Shown: positions 17,504 through 25,634, numbered from the stretch's first letter. The stretch is DNA of 36,388 nucleotides from Candidatus Krumholzibacteriia bacterium (GCA_029865265.1 JAOUHG010000034.1:1-36388), one strand, 5' to 3'. Program-made: numbers and translations. The notes: generated from the sequence alone by a model not told the origin.

Positions 17504-20254
17504 CTAATCGCCGCCCGCGGACGCCTCCAGCTGCTTGAGGATCTCGCCCAGGCGCTGCAGTTCCTCGCCGTAGCCCGCCCAGTCGCCCTCGCGCTGCGCC
17601 GCAATCGCGCGCTGATAGAGCTCCCGCGCCTGGCTTGCGAGCTGTGCCGTGCTGTTGGCACCTTCCACCGCTGCCAACGGGCGATCCGGGGCGGCGGGCC
17701 GCCCCGCGGATGCCGCCTCGGCGGTGCCGCCGAACAGCCGCATCAGCCCCTCCTCCAGCGTTTCTTCCATCACCACGCGGTTCTGGTACGCCACGATCAC
17801 GCGCTTGAGTTCGGGGATGCGCCCGCCCTCCGCGCGCAGATACACCGGCTGCACGTAGATGAGCGATTCCTCGATGGGGATCACCAGCAGGTGGCCGCGG
17901 ATCACTTCCGAACCGCGCTGATCCCACAGGGAGATCTGCCGGGAAATCTCCGTGTCCTGGTTCATGCGGTTGACGATCTGCGTGGGACCGAACACCAGGC
18001 TCTGCTTGGGCAGGCGGTACACCACGAGCTGGCCGTAGTGCTGGCCGTCGTTGCGCGCCACCATCCACGAGGCCAGGTTGTCCTTGCCGCGCGGCGTAAA
18101 CGGCACCATGAAGATGAACTCGGCGTCCTTCTCCCCGGGCAGCCGCATGATGATGTGGCGCAGGAACGGGTCGCGCGTGGTTCCCTCCTGGGTGAGCACC
18201 GGCTTCTGCCACTGGTCCTCGCGGTGGTAGAACGTCTCCGCCTCGTCCATGTGGTAGGTGGCGTACAGATCGCTCTGAATCTCGAACAGCAGCTCGGGAT
18301 AACGAAGGTGCGCGCGCAGGTCTGCCGGCATCTCGTCGAGCGGCTTGAAAATGCCGGGGAAAACGTTGGCCAGGGTGAGCACCAGCGGATCGTTGGGGTC
18401 GGCGAGATATGCCGTCACCTTGCCGTCGTACGCGTCGATGACCACCTTGACGCTGTTGCGCAGGTAGTTGGTTCCACCGCGCAGCGGCTGTGCGTACGGG
18501 TAACGGCGCGCACTGGTGTAGGCGTCGAGGATCCATTTGAGCCGGCCGGCCTCGTCGATCACCATATATGGATCGCTGTCGAAAGCCAGGAACGGGAGCA
18601 GCTTGCGCGCGCGCACGCGGATGTTACGGTTGAACATCGCGCGGCTGTCGTTGGTGATATCGCTGGACAGCAGGACCTTCATGGAGCGGAAGTACGCGGC
18701 AAACAGGAGTCGACGCGCCAGTGATCCCACGCGCACGCCACCATCGCCCTCGTACGACGCGTAGACGTTGTCGTCTCCCGACGGGTAGTCGAACTCGCGC
18801 TGCCCGGTGTTGGCGAATACCCACGCGTCGGTGATCTCTCCGTAGTAGATCTCCGGGCGCGTCACATTGATGGATACGCTCGACACCGGCGGCAGGTCCT
18901 TGATGAACAGCACCGGCAGCCCCTCCGACGTCACCTGGTTCACCGGACCGAGGGTCAGCCCCATACCGTGGGTGAAGGTGAGCCTCTCGTTGATGAACGT
19001 GCGCGTGGGAAGCGAGGCCGTGTTGAGCTCGCGCGGCGAGAGCATCACCTGGCGATAGCGGCCGTCGATCCAGTAGCGGTCGTCGTCCACCGAGAGGAAG
19101 TCGTAGTAGGTGCGGATCTCCTGCAACTGCCCGAAGGTCTGCAGCAGCGGATCGCGGTCCCACAGGCGGATGTTGTCGATGGTGGCGCGGTTGTTCTTGA
19201 TGTCCGTCTCGGTGAGGTGCGCCTCGCCGGTGAGGTCGCGGGTCAGCACGCTGTCCAGCCCCCATGCCTCGCGCGTGGCCTCGATGTGCCGCTCGAGTTG
19301 CGGCGCTTCCTTTGCCAGCTCGTTGGGCGCCACCACGAAACGATGGATGATGGACGGATAGATGTTGACGCCGATCACCGAGGTGCCCAGGTAGATGCCC
19401 AGCGCGAGCAAGGTGGCGTGCCCCAGGCGCGGACCGCGCGCGCTCCACAGCACGACCCCGGCACCAACCAGGGCGGCCAGCGCCGCCAGGCGCAGCCCGG
19501 GCAGGGAGCCGTGCAGGTCCGCAAAGCTCGCCCCCACCAGCGGGCCGGTGCTGGACTGCAGGAGATCCGGAATGTGCACCAGGTACACGCGCAACGCCGT
19601 CAGCACAAACATGGTTGCCACGAGCACGGCAAGGTGCAGTCTCGCGCGGGGTTCCACGGTGAGGTTACGCCCGAACACGGCAATGTCGCGGCGCAGGACG
19701 TAGAGCACCACGCTCGCCGCGAGCGCAATGGTGGTGAGAATGGTGAGCAGACGCAACGCGCCGGAGATGATCGGAAGCGTGAAGATGTAGTACGCGATAT
19801 CGCGCCCGAACACCGGATCGGTGGTTCCAAACGGAACCTGGTTGATGAAACGGAGCACGTCGAGCCACGAACCCGCGGCGGCCACGCCCATCATCACCGC
19901 CACCAGCAGCACCGCGGGGCGCAGCACGCGCCGCACGAGCCGCATCAGTTCCACCGGCCCGGCGGGCGTGATTTGAACCAGGCGCGGCGTCAGTTCCACG
20001 CCGCGCAGCGCGAGCCGCAGGTTGGCGTACAGCGCGATGAAGGCCACCACCGCCACGGAGAGTCCCAGTACCGCGCCGGCGGTGAGGCGGGTGACGAACA
20101 CGCGCGCAAAGCCGAGTCCCTGGAACCACGGCCACTCGGTGAGGAGGCGGATGAGTGCCGGGACCAGGAAGATGGCGAAGAAGAAGAGGCCGAACAGAAC
20201 CGCGCGCCTTGCCTGCTGCGACGGGGGACGAATGGATCGAGGGGGTATTTTCAT
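17504..20254 (-). CDS. UPF0182 family integral membrane protein
   Basis: 916 residues, the usual size for UPF0182 (COG1615). Seven predicted membrane segments lie in the first 300 residues (about 18-40, 60-80, 110-130, 157-182, 205-226, 251-270, 277-297). They are followed by a large, probably extracytoplasmic, domain with typical family stretches: YPSIIHRFVVAPNELAKE, NIRLWDRDPLLQTFGQLQEI, FVFANTGQREFDYP-like turns, FMVPFTPRGKDNLASWM and IPIEESLIYVQPVYL. The C-terminus is a short Ala/Glu-rich tail. The biochemical role of the family is unknown. The start at 20254 gives the expected N-terminus but has only a weak ribosome site. It stands alone, with 236 bases to the CHAT gene downstream and 143 to the lipoprotein gene upstream. 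Confidence 0.93.
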   Translation of the reverse strand: MKIPPRSIRPPSQQARRAVLFGLFFFAIFLVPALIRLLTEWPWFQGLGFARVFVTRLTAGAVLGLSVAVVAFIALYANLRLALRGVELTPRLVQITPAGPVELMRLVRRVLRPAVLLVAVMMGVAAAGSWLDVLRFINQVPFGTTDPVFGRDIAYYIFTLPIISGALRLLTILTTIALAASVVLYVLRRDIAVFGRNLTVEPRARLHLAVLVATMFVLTALRVYLVHIPDLLQSSTGPLVGASFADLHGSLPGLRLAALAALVGAGVVLWSARGPRLGHATLLALGIYLGTSVIGVNIYPSIIHRFVVAPNELAKEAPQLERHIEATREAWGLDSVLTRDLTGEAHLTETDIKNNRATIDNIRLWDRDPLLQTFGQLQEIRTYYDFLSVDDDRYWIDGRYRQVMLSPRELNTASLPTRTFINERLTFTHGMGLTLGPVNQVTSEGLPVLFIKDLPPVSSVSINVTRPEIYYGEITDAWVFANTGQREFDYPSGDDNVYASYEGDGGVRVGSLARRLLFAAYFRSMKVLLSSDITNDSRAMFNRNIRVRARKLLPFLAFDSDPYMVIDEAGRLKWILDAYTSARRYPYAQPLRGGTNYLRNSVKVVIDAYDGKVTAYLADPNDPLVLTLANVFPGIFKPLDEMPADLRAHLRYPELLFEIQSDLYATYHMDEAETFYHREDQWQKPVLTQEGTTRDPFLRHIIMRLPGEKDAEFIFMVPFTPRGKDNLASWMVARNDGQHYGQLVVYRLPKQSLVFGPTQIVNRMNQDTEISRQISLWDQRGSEVIRGHLLVIPIEESLIYVQPVYLRAEGGRIPELKRVIVAYQNRVVMEETLEEGLMRLFGGTAEAASAGRPAAPDRPLAAVEGANSTAQLASQARELYQRAIAAQREGDWAGYGEELQRLGEILKQLEASAGGD

Positions 20255-20311
20255 GATGCCCTAAACTACCACGATTGCTCCGATATGTCGCGTATCGTGA
20301 GCAAGTAGAGG

Positions 20312-20335
20312 CCCCGTCATCTTGCGATGACGGGG
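20312..20335 (-). terminator. Stem-loop with GCAA tetraloop downstream of the lipoprotein gene
   Basis: CCCCGTCATC and GATGACGGGG form a perfect 10-bp stem. On the minus strand the loop is GCAA, a GNRA tetraloop. It lies about 60 bases after the stop of the lipoprotein gene and before the UPF0182 start. No T-run follows on either strand, so it may be an mRNA 3'-end stabiliser or a leader structure and not a true intrinsic terminator. Confidence 0.5.
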
Positions 20336-20397
20336 TCTCCGGCCATCAGCTGCCACAGGACTTTTCCTGCGGTCAGCGTGCTTTCAACGCGCGTCCT

Positions 20398-20943
20398 CTA
20401 GTTGCCGGACCCGCCGAAGCCCGAAATGACGCCATCCATGTCGAACTGGCCCACCCCGCCAGCGACGTCGGCCGTCCCCGCATAGGTGCCACTACCGGTG
20501 GCATTGCTGAAGATCCCGGTACCACCGATGACCTCAAATACTCCGCTGAATACGGTACTGCCCGGGGGATCCTCGATGGCCGTTCCGTGAGACGCCATGT
20601 GAAGCTCGTCTCCGTTCCGATACGTGAATACCATGTCCGTTGACTGGTTGAACGGAAAGACGGTGACGTCCACCGCGGAAATTCCAACGAACATGAACGG
20701 GCCAAACGGTGACGACTTTCCTTGCCCCTCGAAGATCGCATTGATCGTTGGAGGCGGGAAAGGCGGTACCACCTGGATACTGTTCTGCACCTTTGCATGG
20801 AACGGGACCGTGTTGTTCGCCAGCGGCACGATGGAGTTTTTCTGGACTGCGGACTGATCGGAATTGACAACGTCGGCACCCTGACAACCGGCCAACGCCA
20901 CAACGGCAACCAGCAATGCCGCAAACAAACGTAGGAAGCGCAT
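20398..20943 (-). CDS. Small lipoprotein with an AOC-barrel-like C-terminal part
   Basis: 181 residues from ATG 20943, picked because AAGGAG sits 4 bases before it and a lipoprotein signal follows at once (MRFLRLFAALLVAVVALAGC, lipobox LAGC). The upstream in-frame ATG at 20964 lacks such a site. The mature protein is beta-rich. Its C-terminal part, VFEVIGGTGIFSNATGSGTY, resembles the GGTGxFxxATG turn seen in allene-oxide-cyclase-barrel-like and related small beta-barrel proteins; this is a weak, remembered likeness. It is probably anchored to a membrane facing the periplasm or the outside. It has its own promoter upstream (21042-21070). The function is unknown. Confidence 0.88.
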   Translation of the reverse strand: MRFLRLFAALLVAVVALAGCQGADVVNSDQSAVQKNSIVPLANNTVPFHAKVQNSIQVVPPFPPPTINAIFEGQGKSSPFGPFMFVGISAVDVTVFPFNQSTDMVFTYRNGDELHMASHGTAIEDPPGSTVFSGVFEVIGGTGIFSNATGSGTYAGTADVAGGVGQFDMDGVISGFGGSGN

Positions 20944-21041
20944 AAGGCTCCTTCCGGCGGCCAAGTGTCACTGCGATTCGGAATGAACGACCCGGCGGGA
21001 TGATTGGCGAGGGGTTCGGGACTGTGCCGGATCGAGCGCTG

Positions 21042-21070
21042 ATTTTAGCACAGGGGGAAGTTCCGGACAA
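21042..21070 (-). promoter_or_regulatory. Promoter of the small lipoprotein gene
   Basis: Minus strand: TTGTCC (21065-21070), a 17-base spacer, then TGC TAAAAT with the -10 at 21042-21047. The leader would be about 90 bases to ATG 20943. It lies just downstream of the SGNH gene stop (21087), so the lipoprotein gene need not depend on the hydrolase promoter. Confidence 0.55.
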
Positions 21071-21086
21071 CACGATACTTTTTTGT

Positions 21087-22412
21087 TTACTGGACTGAGA
21101 ACAGCTTTCTTCCCGAGGGCGCCGCCGAGAGCACATCCGAGAGACACGCCTCGTAGACCGCGGCGGCGCGGCCGAAAGCCCCCGAGGTGAGATGAATCTC
21201 ATCGTACCAGTCGCGGTCGGAGCGCGCCACGCCGCGCAGATCCACGTGGTAGAGGCGCGGAAAATGCCCGCACTGCGCCAGTGCAATCATGAGTTCGTTG
21301 AACTCCGTGATCAATGCATATGCCACCGCACGCTTCTCAGTTTCGTTGAGCCGCTTCTGCTCCAGCGGCATCCACAGCCACTTTCCCGAACCGAGCCCCC
21401 GGTTGATCCAGCGTCGCAGCGAATACCATGGTGCGGTGGACTTGCGGGTGGGGACCGGGTAGTCGTAGCCCTGGGTCACGATGGCCATGCTGTGGAGCTT
21501 GGAGTGGGTGAGGCTCGAGAAGAACAGGAAGCACTGCACCAGGGTGAGATTCATGAAGCTCACGAAGTCTTTGGAAAGAAAGCGGGCGCCGAGCGCGTAC
21601 TTCTCGCGATCGAACGCGCCCCGCTGCACCGCCGTCGCGCCGCATCGTATCTGCACGAGTTCATCGCATCGCTCCGAAAATGCGCCCGGTTCGCCCAGCC
21701 TGCGTTTGTGGCGCACCATGTTCCCCACGCGGCCGTCGGCCAGGAGGTCGTTGCCGCCACCGCTGAACAGGAACGCGTCGGGTTCGATGCGCGAGAGCGG
21801 CTCGATGTAGTCCTTGGTGCGCAGCATGCTGCTCAGCCAGTCGCCGCCGGCGGCGATGCTGCGGATGCAGTAGCGGTCGCTCCTTATAAGGTGGTCGATG
21901 ATCTCGCGCACGAACTCCACGTGGATGCGCAGCCGGCCCAGCCGCAACAGCGTGAACCCCGGAAACTGGAACCACGAGTCCCCCTCCGCCACCACCACCG
22001 GCCGGCCCTCGCACTTGCCCGCGCGCACCGCGCGCAGATACTCGCGTTCGCGGTGCTCGCGTTCGGCACGGTTGAGGCGCCCGGCGAGCCCGCTGTCGGC
22101 TCCCGAGTCCGCGGGAATCTCGTTGACGTCAAAGATGCGGCGGAAGATCTCACGCGCCGCGAGGGGTTGGTCGTTCAGGACCTGCAGCAGAACCGGCAGG
22201 AGGGTTCGCTCCTCGGCCGCCGTGCCCAGCCATCGGTATCCGAGCGGGGTGCGCTCGATGCGGGCCAGCACCTCGGCCACGGCGGGCGGATCGGGATCCT
22301 CGAAGGCCAGGTCGACGTCGTAGTACGCCCACCACAGGTTCTCGACCTTGTTGAGAATGACGGCGACCGCCTTGTCCAGCTGCTCGTCGGTCCACGTCCG
22401 GGTTGGTTTCAC
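21087..22412 (-). CDS. SGNH/GDSL-type hydrolase (putative esterase), cytoplasmic
   Basis: 441 residues from GTG 22412, chosen because GGGAGGT is 6 bases upstream. The longer reading from 22457 would start almost at the predicted transcription start. An N-terminal helical part (about 1-140) precedes the hydrolase core. The core shows block I AEGDSW (Ser146), block III SGGGNDLL (Asn221) and block V YDEIHLT (Asp404, His407), the catalytic pattern of SGNH esterases and lipases. GDSW replaces the common GDSL. There is no signal peptide. About 180 residues lie between block III and block V, longer than in minimal SGNH enzymes. It is divergent from the BlaI-like repressor, and a GTGCTAA dyad overlaps its predicted promoter, so it may be a target of that repressor. 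The substrate is unknown. Confidence 0.85.
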   Translation of the reverse strand: MKPTRTWTDEQLDKAVAVILNKVENLWWAYYDVDLAFEDPDPPAVAEVLARIERTPLGYRWLGTAAEERTLLPVLLQVLNDQPLAAREIFRRIFDVNEIPADSGADSGLAGRLNRAEREHREREYLRAVRAGKCEGRPVVVAEGDSWFQFPGFTLLRLGRLRIHVEFVREIIDHLIRSDRYCIRSIAAGGDWLSSMLRTKDYIEPLSRIEPDAFLFSGGGNDLLADGRVGNMVRHKRRLGEPGAFSERCDELVQIRCGATAVQRGAFDREKYALGARFLSKDFVSFMNLTLVQCFLFFSSLTHSKLHSMAIVTQGYDYPVPTRKSTAPWYSLRRWINRGLGSGKWLWMPLEQKRLNETEKRAVAYALITEFNELMIALAQCGHFPRLYHVDLRGVARSDRDWYDEIHLTSGAFGRAAAVYEACLSDVLSAAPSGRKLFSVQ

Positions 22413-22468
22413 CGGGCACCTCCCTTTGGGCCGGGCGACTGCAGCCCCCCCGGCCACGACAGATGGAT

Positions 22469-22498
22469 ATTCTACAGCAGGTTAGCACCAAGTGCTAA
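22469..22498 (-). promoter_or_regulatory. Promoter of the SGNH hydrolase gene
   Basis: Minus strand: TTAGCA (22493-22498), an 18-base spacer, then TAGAAT (22469-22474; five of six match the -10 consensus). Transcription would begin near 22462, about 50 bases before GTG 22412. The -35 hexamer is itself part of the operator half-site, so a bound repressor would block it. Confidence 0.5.
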
Positions 22499-22507
22499 AA
22501 AACCTGC
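22477..22507. promoter_or_regulatory. Operator dyad O1 over the hydrolase promoter
   Basis: The core TTAGCAC CAA GTGCTAA (22482-22498) is a perfect 7+7 inverted repeat. It is flanked by a second pair, GCAGGTT (22477-22483) and AACCTGC (22501-22507), so the dyad extends over 31 bases with a two-base asymmetry. The half-site GTGCTAA recurs in O2 over the blaI-type promoter, which argues for one shared regulator, most simply the BlaI-like protein encoded next door. Confidence 0.65.
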
Positions 22508-22560
22508 AACAGTCCGCCCCCGGCATCCGTCCTACCTGCATCCGCACAGAGAAAACGCGG

Positions 22561-22589
22561 TTGACAGGCCCTGTGCCTAGTGCTAATTT
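22561..22589 (+). promoter_or_regulatory. Promoter of the BlaI-BlaR1-type operon
   Basis: Perfect -35 TTGACA (22561-22566), a 17-base spacer, then TGC TAATTT with the -10 at 22584-22589. The -10 is poor but helped by the extended TGC. The start would be near 22596, giving a leader of about 46 bases. The right part of the promoter is covered by operator O2. Confidence 0.6.
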
Positions 22590-22615
22590 TCCAGCATATG
22601 CTAAATAACCAGCAC
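22580..22615. promoter_or_regulatory. Operator dyad O2 over the BlaI-BlaR1-type promoter
   Basis: Two 18-base units stand head to tail: GTGCTAA-TTTT-CCAGCAT and ATGCTAA-ATAA-CCAGCAC. Seen as a whole it is a 36-base dyad: GTGCT, 8 bases, the palindrome AGCATATGCT (22593-22602), 8 bases, AGCAC. Four TGCT/AGCA half-sites are therefore arranged symmetrically around 22597/22598, over the -10 and start region. This looks like two repressor dimers side by side and would allow autoregulation. Confidence 0.65.
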
Positions 22616-22641
22616 ATAAACCACCACCCGGGAAGTCACGC

Positions 22642-23025
22642 ATGAAACAACTGAATACCTTGAGCCGCCGCGAACGGGAAATCATGGACATCCTGTACGC
22701 CGCGGGCAGCGCCAGCGCGGGAGACGTGCAGGAGCGTATGCCCTCTCCCCCCAGCTACTCCGCGGTGCGCGCGACACTGCGCATCCTGGAGCAGAAGGGG
22801 CTGCTGGTGCACGAGCACGACGGCAAGCGCTACATCTACCGCCCCACGGTGAACCGCAGCAAGGCCCGGCGCGGCGCCGTGGATCACCTGCTCAAGACAT
22901 TCTTCGACGGCTCCGCGGCGGGCGCCGTCATGGCATTGCTCGAAACGCCGGGTGCCGACCTCACGCCCGAGGAGCTGGATCGCCTGGCCGCGCTGATCGA
23001 CCGCGCTCGCAAGGAAGGACGATAA
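22642..23025 (+). CDS. BlaI/MecI-family transcriptional repressor
   Basis: 127 residues, the normal family length. Residues 1-70 form a winged helix (LSRREREIMDILYAAG at the start, SYSAVRATLRILEQKGLL as the recognition helix, YIYRPTVNRSKARRG as the wing and linker). The C-terminal helices (about 75-127) fit the dimerisation part of Penicillinase_R proteins. Family members repress by binding dyads as dimers and are inactivated by cleavage through a BlaR1-type M56 protease. Here such a protease gene follows after only 2 bases. GGAAG lies 6 bases before the ATG. Operators O1 and O2 lie directly upstream. Whether the signal is a beta-lactam is doubtful, because the partner lacks a penicillin-binding domain. 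Confidence 0.95.
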   Translation: MKQLNTLSRREREIMDILYAAGSASAGDVQERMPSPPSYSAVRATLRILEQKGLLVHEHDGKRYIYRPTVNRSKARRGAVDHLLKTFFDGSAAGAVMALLETPGADLTPEELDRLAALIDRARKEGR

Positions 23026-23027
23026 TC

Positions 23028-25499
23028 ATGACCCCGATCTTGAGTCTCTCGTCGTTGCTCGACTCGATCGCGCCGGGCAGCCTCCTGTGGTGGCTTTCGC
23101 GCATGACGCTGCTCGCGACACTCGCGTGCGCGTTTCTCGTGTTTGCGCACCGGCTGCGCCCCGCGGTGCGCCATGCGGTCGCGGTGGGGAGCCTCGTGGC
23201 CATTGCGTTGCTCCCGCTCGCATCCGCGCTGGTGCCTGCATGGTCCATTCCGGTGCTCCCTGCCCCCGCGGCGCGCCTCATCCAGAGTGAGCCGGTGCGG
23301 CCGGACGCCATTGAGCCGGCGCCCATGACGGCATCGCGACACACGCCGGCCGTGGCCACGAGCGCCGGACCGGTTGCGCCCGCGCGCACTCAGGGTGTTG
23401 AAACCGTGGTCGCGCGCGCGCGCGATACCCTCGTCACCTCCATCGGCTGGAAGGGCGCCATCGTGCTGGTGTGGCTCAATGTGATGGTGGCGTTGCTGCT
23501 GCGCGCCGGCCTGGCCGCCATGTGGGCGCGCGGCATCGTGCGCAGCGCACCGGTTACCCGCGATGAAAATATCCTGCGCGAGAGCCAGCGCGTGCGCCGC
23601 ATCCTGGGCATTCAGCGCCCGGTCGATGTGATTGTTTCCCCCAGAGTGGCGGTTCCGCTGGTCGCCTGCGCGCTGCGTCCCTGCGTGGTGCTTCCCACGG
23701 ACGCCGAGAACTGGTCGCGCGAGCGCCTGAATGCAGTGCTGCTGCACGAGTTCGCGCACGTGCGCCGTCGCGACGGTCTGTGGGTGATGGTGGCGCGCGT
23801 GGTGTGCGCTGTGTTCTGGTTCCAGCCGCTGGCGTGGGTGCTGGCAACCCAGCTGCGCGCCGACGCGGAACGCGCCTGCGACGACGTCGTTCTTTCCACC
23901 GGCATTCGCAACTCGGACTACGCGGAACACCTGGTGGCCATTGCACGCCTGGCGCCCGGCCGCGATGTATTTGCCGGCGCGGCGCTCACCCTGACGACGC
24001 GCTCTTCGCTCGAGCGGCGCGTGATCTCCATCCTGACGACACGCACGCCGCGCGCGGCGATGTCGCGGCGGGCGCTTGCCTCGCTGGCGTGCGTGTCGCT
24101 TGTTCTGCTGGTGGCGGTGGCGGCCGCGCGGCCGACGACGGCGGTTTCGCCGCGTGCCATTCCCGCCGACAAGCTCGCCCTGATCGACGTGATCACCCCT
24201 GATGAATCCGTCCGGCTGGAGAAGCGAGCGCCCATGCGCCTGGCCTACACCGTGGCGAACATGAACGACGCGGGGCGGGACCTGCGGCGGATCGAACTGG
24301 CCGGGAGCGGAAAGGACGGCGAGTCCGGCCGCGACTACTACCGCGAAGCCGCGGACCTCTACAACAGCGGCCGCTACTCGCGCGCCGCGGCTGCCTTCTC
24401 GAAGGCGGCGGAACTGGGCTACAAGCGCCCGACGGCGCTCTACAACGCAGGCTGTTCGTACGCGCTGGCCGACGAAAAGGACGACGCCATCGAAGCCCTG
24501 CGCGCGGCCTTCGAGGAGGGCTTCGAGCGTCCCGACCTGTACGCGGCCGACGACGACCTCAACTCACTGCGCGGTGACGCGCGCTTCCAGAAGCTGCTCG
24601 GGGAAGTAATGAACTCCGACGTTGCCAGGCTGGATCGCCGCGATGCCAACCGTGAGTTCGACCGCCTCGCCAAGCGCGATAACGTCGAAGAGGACGAGTG
24701 GAACTCGGTGGGCATCTACCTGTTGCGCTCGGGAGACTACGAACGCGCGGCGGATGCGTTCGACCGCGAGTTCAAGGTGAGCGGGGACGATGGCGCGCTG
24801 TACAACATGGCGTGCGCGCGCTCGCTCGGCGGCCAGAAGGACGCCGCCCTGAAACTGCTCGAGCAGGCCATCACCACCGGGTCGGTGGATGCGCGTCACA
24901 TGGGTGAGGACCCCGACCTCTTCCCGCTGCACAGCGAGAAGCGCTTTGACGAGTTGCTCACCATGGCAAAGGACCTCAGCCTCTCAACGAACTGGGACGG
25001 GGACCGCAGCTGGCACTGGGGCTGGAGGGGCAGCGAGAACAATGAGCGCGCGTGGCGCAAGGCCATACCGCACTTCGAAGAAATGGCGAAGAAGTACCCC
25101 AGGATCGGCCGCGCCTGGTTCAACCTGGGGTTCGTGCAGCTCAGAACCGAGCAGGCTGGGGAGGCCACCGCATCGTTTCAAAAGGCGCTCGACATGGGCT
25201 ACCAGAAGCCGACCACCATGTACAACCTGGCGTGCTGCGCCGCCCAGGCCGGCAACGTCGACGCGGCCTTCGACTGGCTGAAGAAGGCCGACGAGGCCGG
25301 ATTCGAGTCGTGGGAGCACGCGTACCGGGACCACGACCTCGATCCGATCCAGGACGACCCGCGCTTCAAGGAGTACCGTGAGCGCTGGAAGTCGGCCATG
25401 TCGTACAAGCACAAACAGCATTTCCAGTACCGGTACCAGCATGATCACAATCAGGATGACGACGACCCCGAGGTCGACGTCGACCGCAACTACGACTAG
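23028..25499 (+). CDS. BlaR1-like M56 metallopeptidase with C-terminal TPR sensor domain
   Basis: 823 residues. The N-terminal part has membrane segments (about 20-40, 45-66, 145-165) around a BlaR1/M56 peptidase domain with LLHEFAHVRRRD (H240, E241, H244) and the family motif ERACDD (E281). A last membrane segment at about 351-368 leads to a C-terminal half with several TPR units (about 428-800; for example YNSGRYSRAAAAFSKAAELG and NLGFVQLRTEQAGEATASFQ). These include the TPR 'end-of-group' pattern of an Asp-rich turn plus DARFQKLL or EKRFDELL. In classical BlaR1 the segment after the last helix is an extracytoplasmic penicillin-binding sensor; here TPRs hold that place. It presumably cleaves the BlaI-like repressor when the TPR domain senses a protein or peptide signal. 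It ends in an Asp/His-rich tail. Confidence 0.93.
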   Translation: MTPILSLSSLLDSIAPGSLLWWLSRMTLLATLACAFLVFAHRLRPAVRHAVAVGSLVAIALLPLASALVPAWSIPVLPAPAARLIQSEPVRPDAIEPAPMTASRHTPAVATSAGPVAPARTQGVETVVARARDTLVTSIGWKGAIVLVWLNVMVALLLRAGLAAMWARGIVRSAPVTRDENILRESQRVRRILGIQRPVDVIVSPRVAVPLVACALRPCVVLPTDAENWSRERLNAVLLHEFAHVRRRDGLWVMVARVVCAVFWFQPLAWVLATQLRADAERACDDVVLSTGIRNSDYAEHLVAIARLAPGRDVFAGAALTLTTRSSLERRVISILTTRTPRAAMSRRALASLACVSLVLLVAVAAARPTTAVSPRAIPADKLALIDVITPDESVRLEKRAPMRLAYTVANMNDAGRDLRRIELAGSGKDGESGRDYYREAADLYNSGRYSRAAAAFSKAAELGYKRPTALYNAGCSYALADEKDDAIEALRAAFEEGFERPDLYAADDDLNSLRGDARFQKLLGEVMNSDVARLDRRDANREFDRLAKRDNVEEDEWNSVGIYLLRSGDYERAADAFDREFKVSGDDGALYNMACARSLGGQKDAALKLLEQAITTGSVDARHMGEDPDLFPLHSEKRFDELLTMAKDLSLSTNWDGDRSWHWGWRGSENNERAWRKAIPHFEEMAKKYPRIGRAWFNLGFVQLRTEQAGEATASFQKALDMGYQKPTTMYNLACCAAQAGNVDAAFDWLKKADEAGFESWEHAYRDHDLDPIQDDPRFKEYRERWKSAMSYKHKQHFQYRYQHDHNQDDDDPEVDVDRNYD

Positions 25500-25510
25500 C
25501 GCGTGACCGT

Positions 25511-25567
25511 CCCCGGGCGCTTCGTCGCGGCACACTCTGGTGTGGGTGCCGCGGCCGGCCCCCGGGG
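25511..25567 (+). terminator. Nested stem-loop after the BlaI-BlaR1-type operon
   Basis: The outer stem is CCCCGGG (25511-25517) with CCCGGGG (25561-25567). The inner stem is GCGGCAC (25527-25533) with GTGCCGC (25546-25552). It starts 12 bases after the TAG. There is no T-run, so it is at best a weak or Rho-assisted terminator. Confidence 0.4.
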
Positions 25568-25625
25568 ATTACCCTCCCCCCGGTTTGAAACACCCGCCGC
25601 CTACTCGCCGCAACTACCCGTGTTG

Positions 25626-25634
25626 TGGTAATCT
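25626..25634 (+). promoter_or_regulatory. Possible extended -10 promoter for the GLQIG-repeat gene
   Basis: TGG TAATCT, with the hexamer at 25629-25634, would start transcription about 45 bases before ATG 25686. No convincing -35 is present. It is the only AT-rich spot in this gap. Confidence 0.3.

Noticed and set aside
18968-20308. A 446-residue plus-strand frame over the UPF0182 gene
   Set aside because: It has the same shadow composition (Arg/Gln/His-rich) and no match, while the minus strand shows unmistakable UPF0182 motifs.
22642-25499. Calling the BlaI-BlaR1 pair a beta-lactam resistance system
   Set aside because: There is no penicillin-binding sensor in the M56 protein and no beta-lactamase gene in the window.
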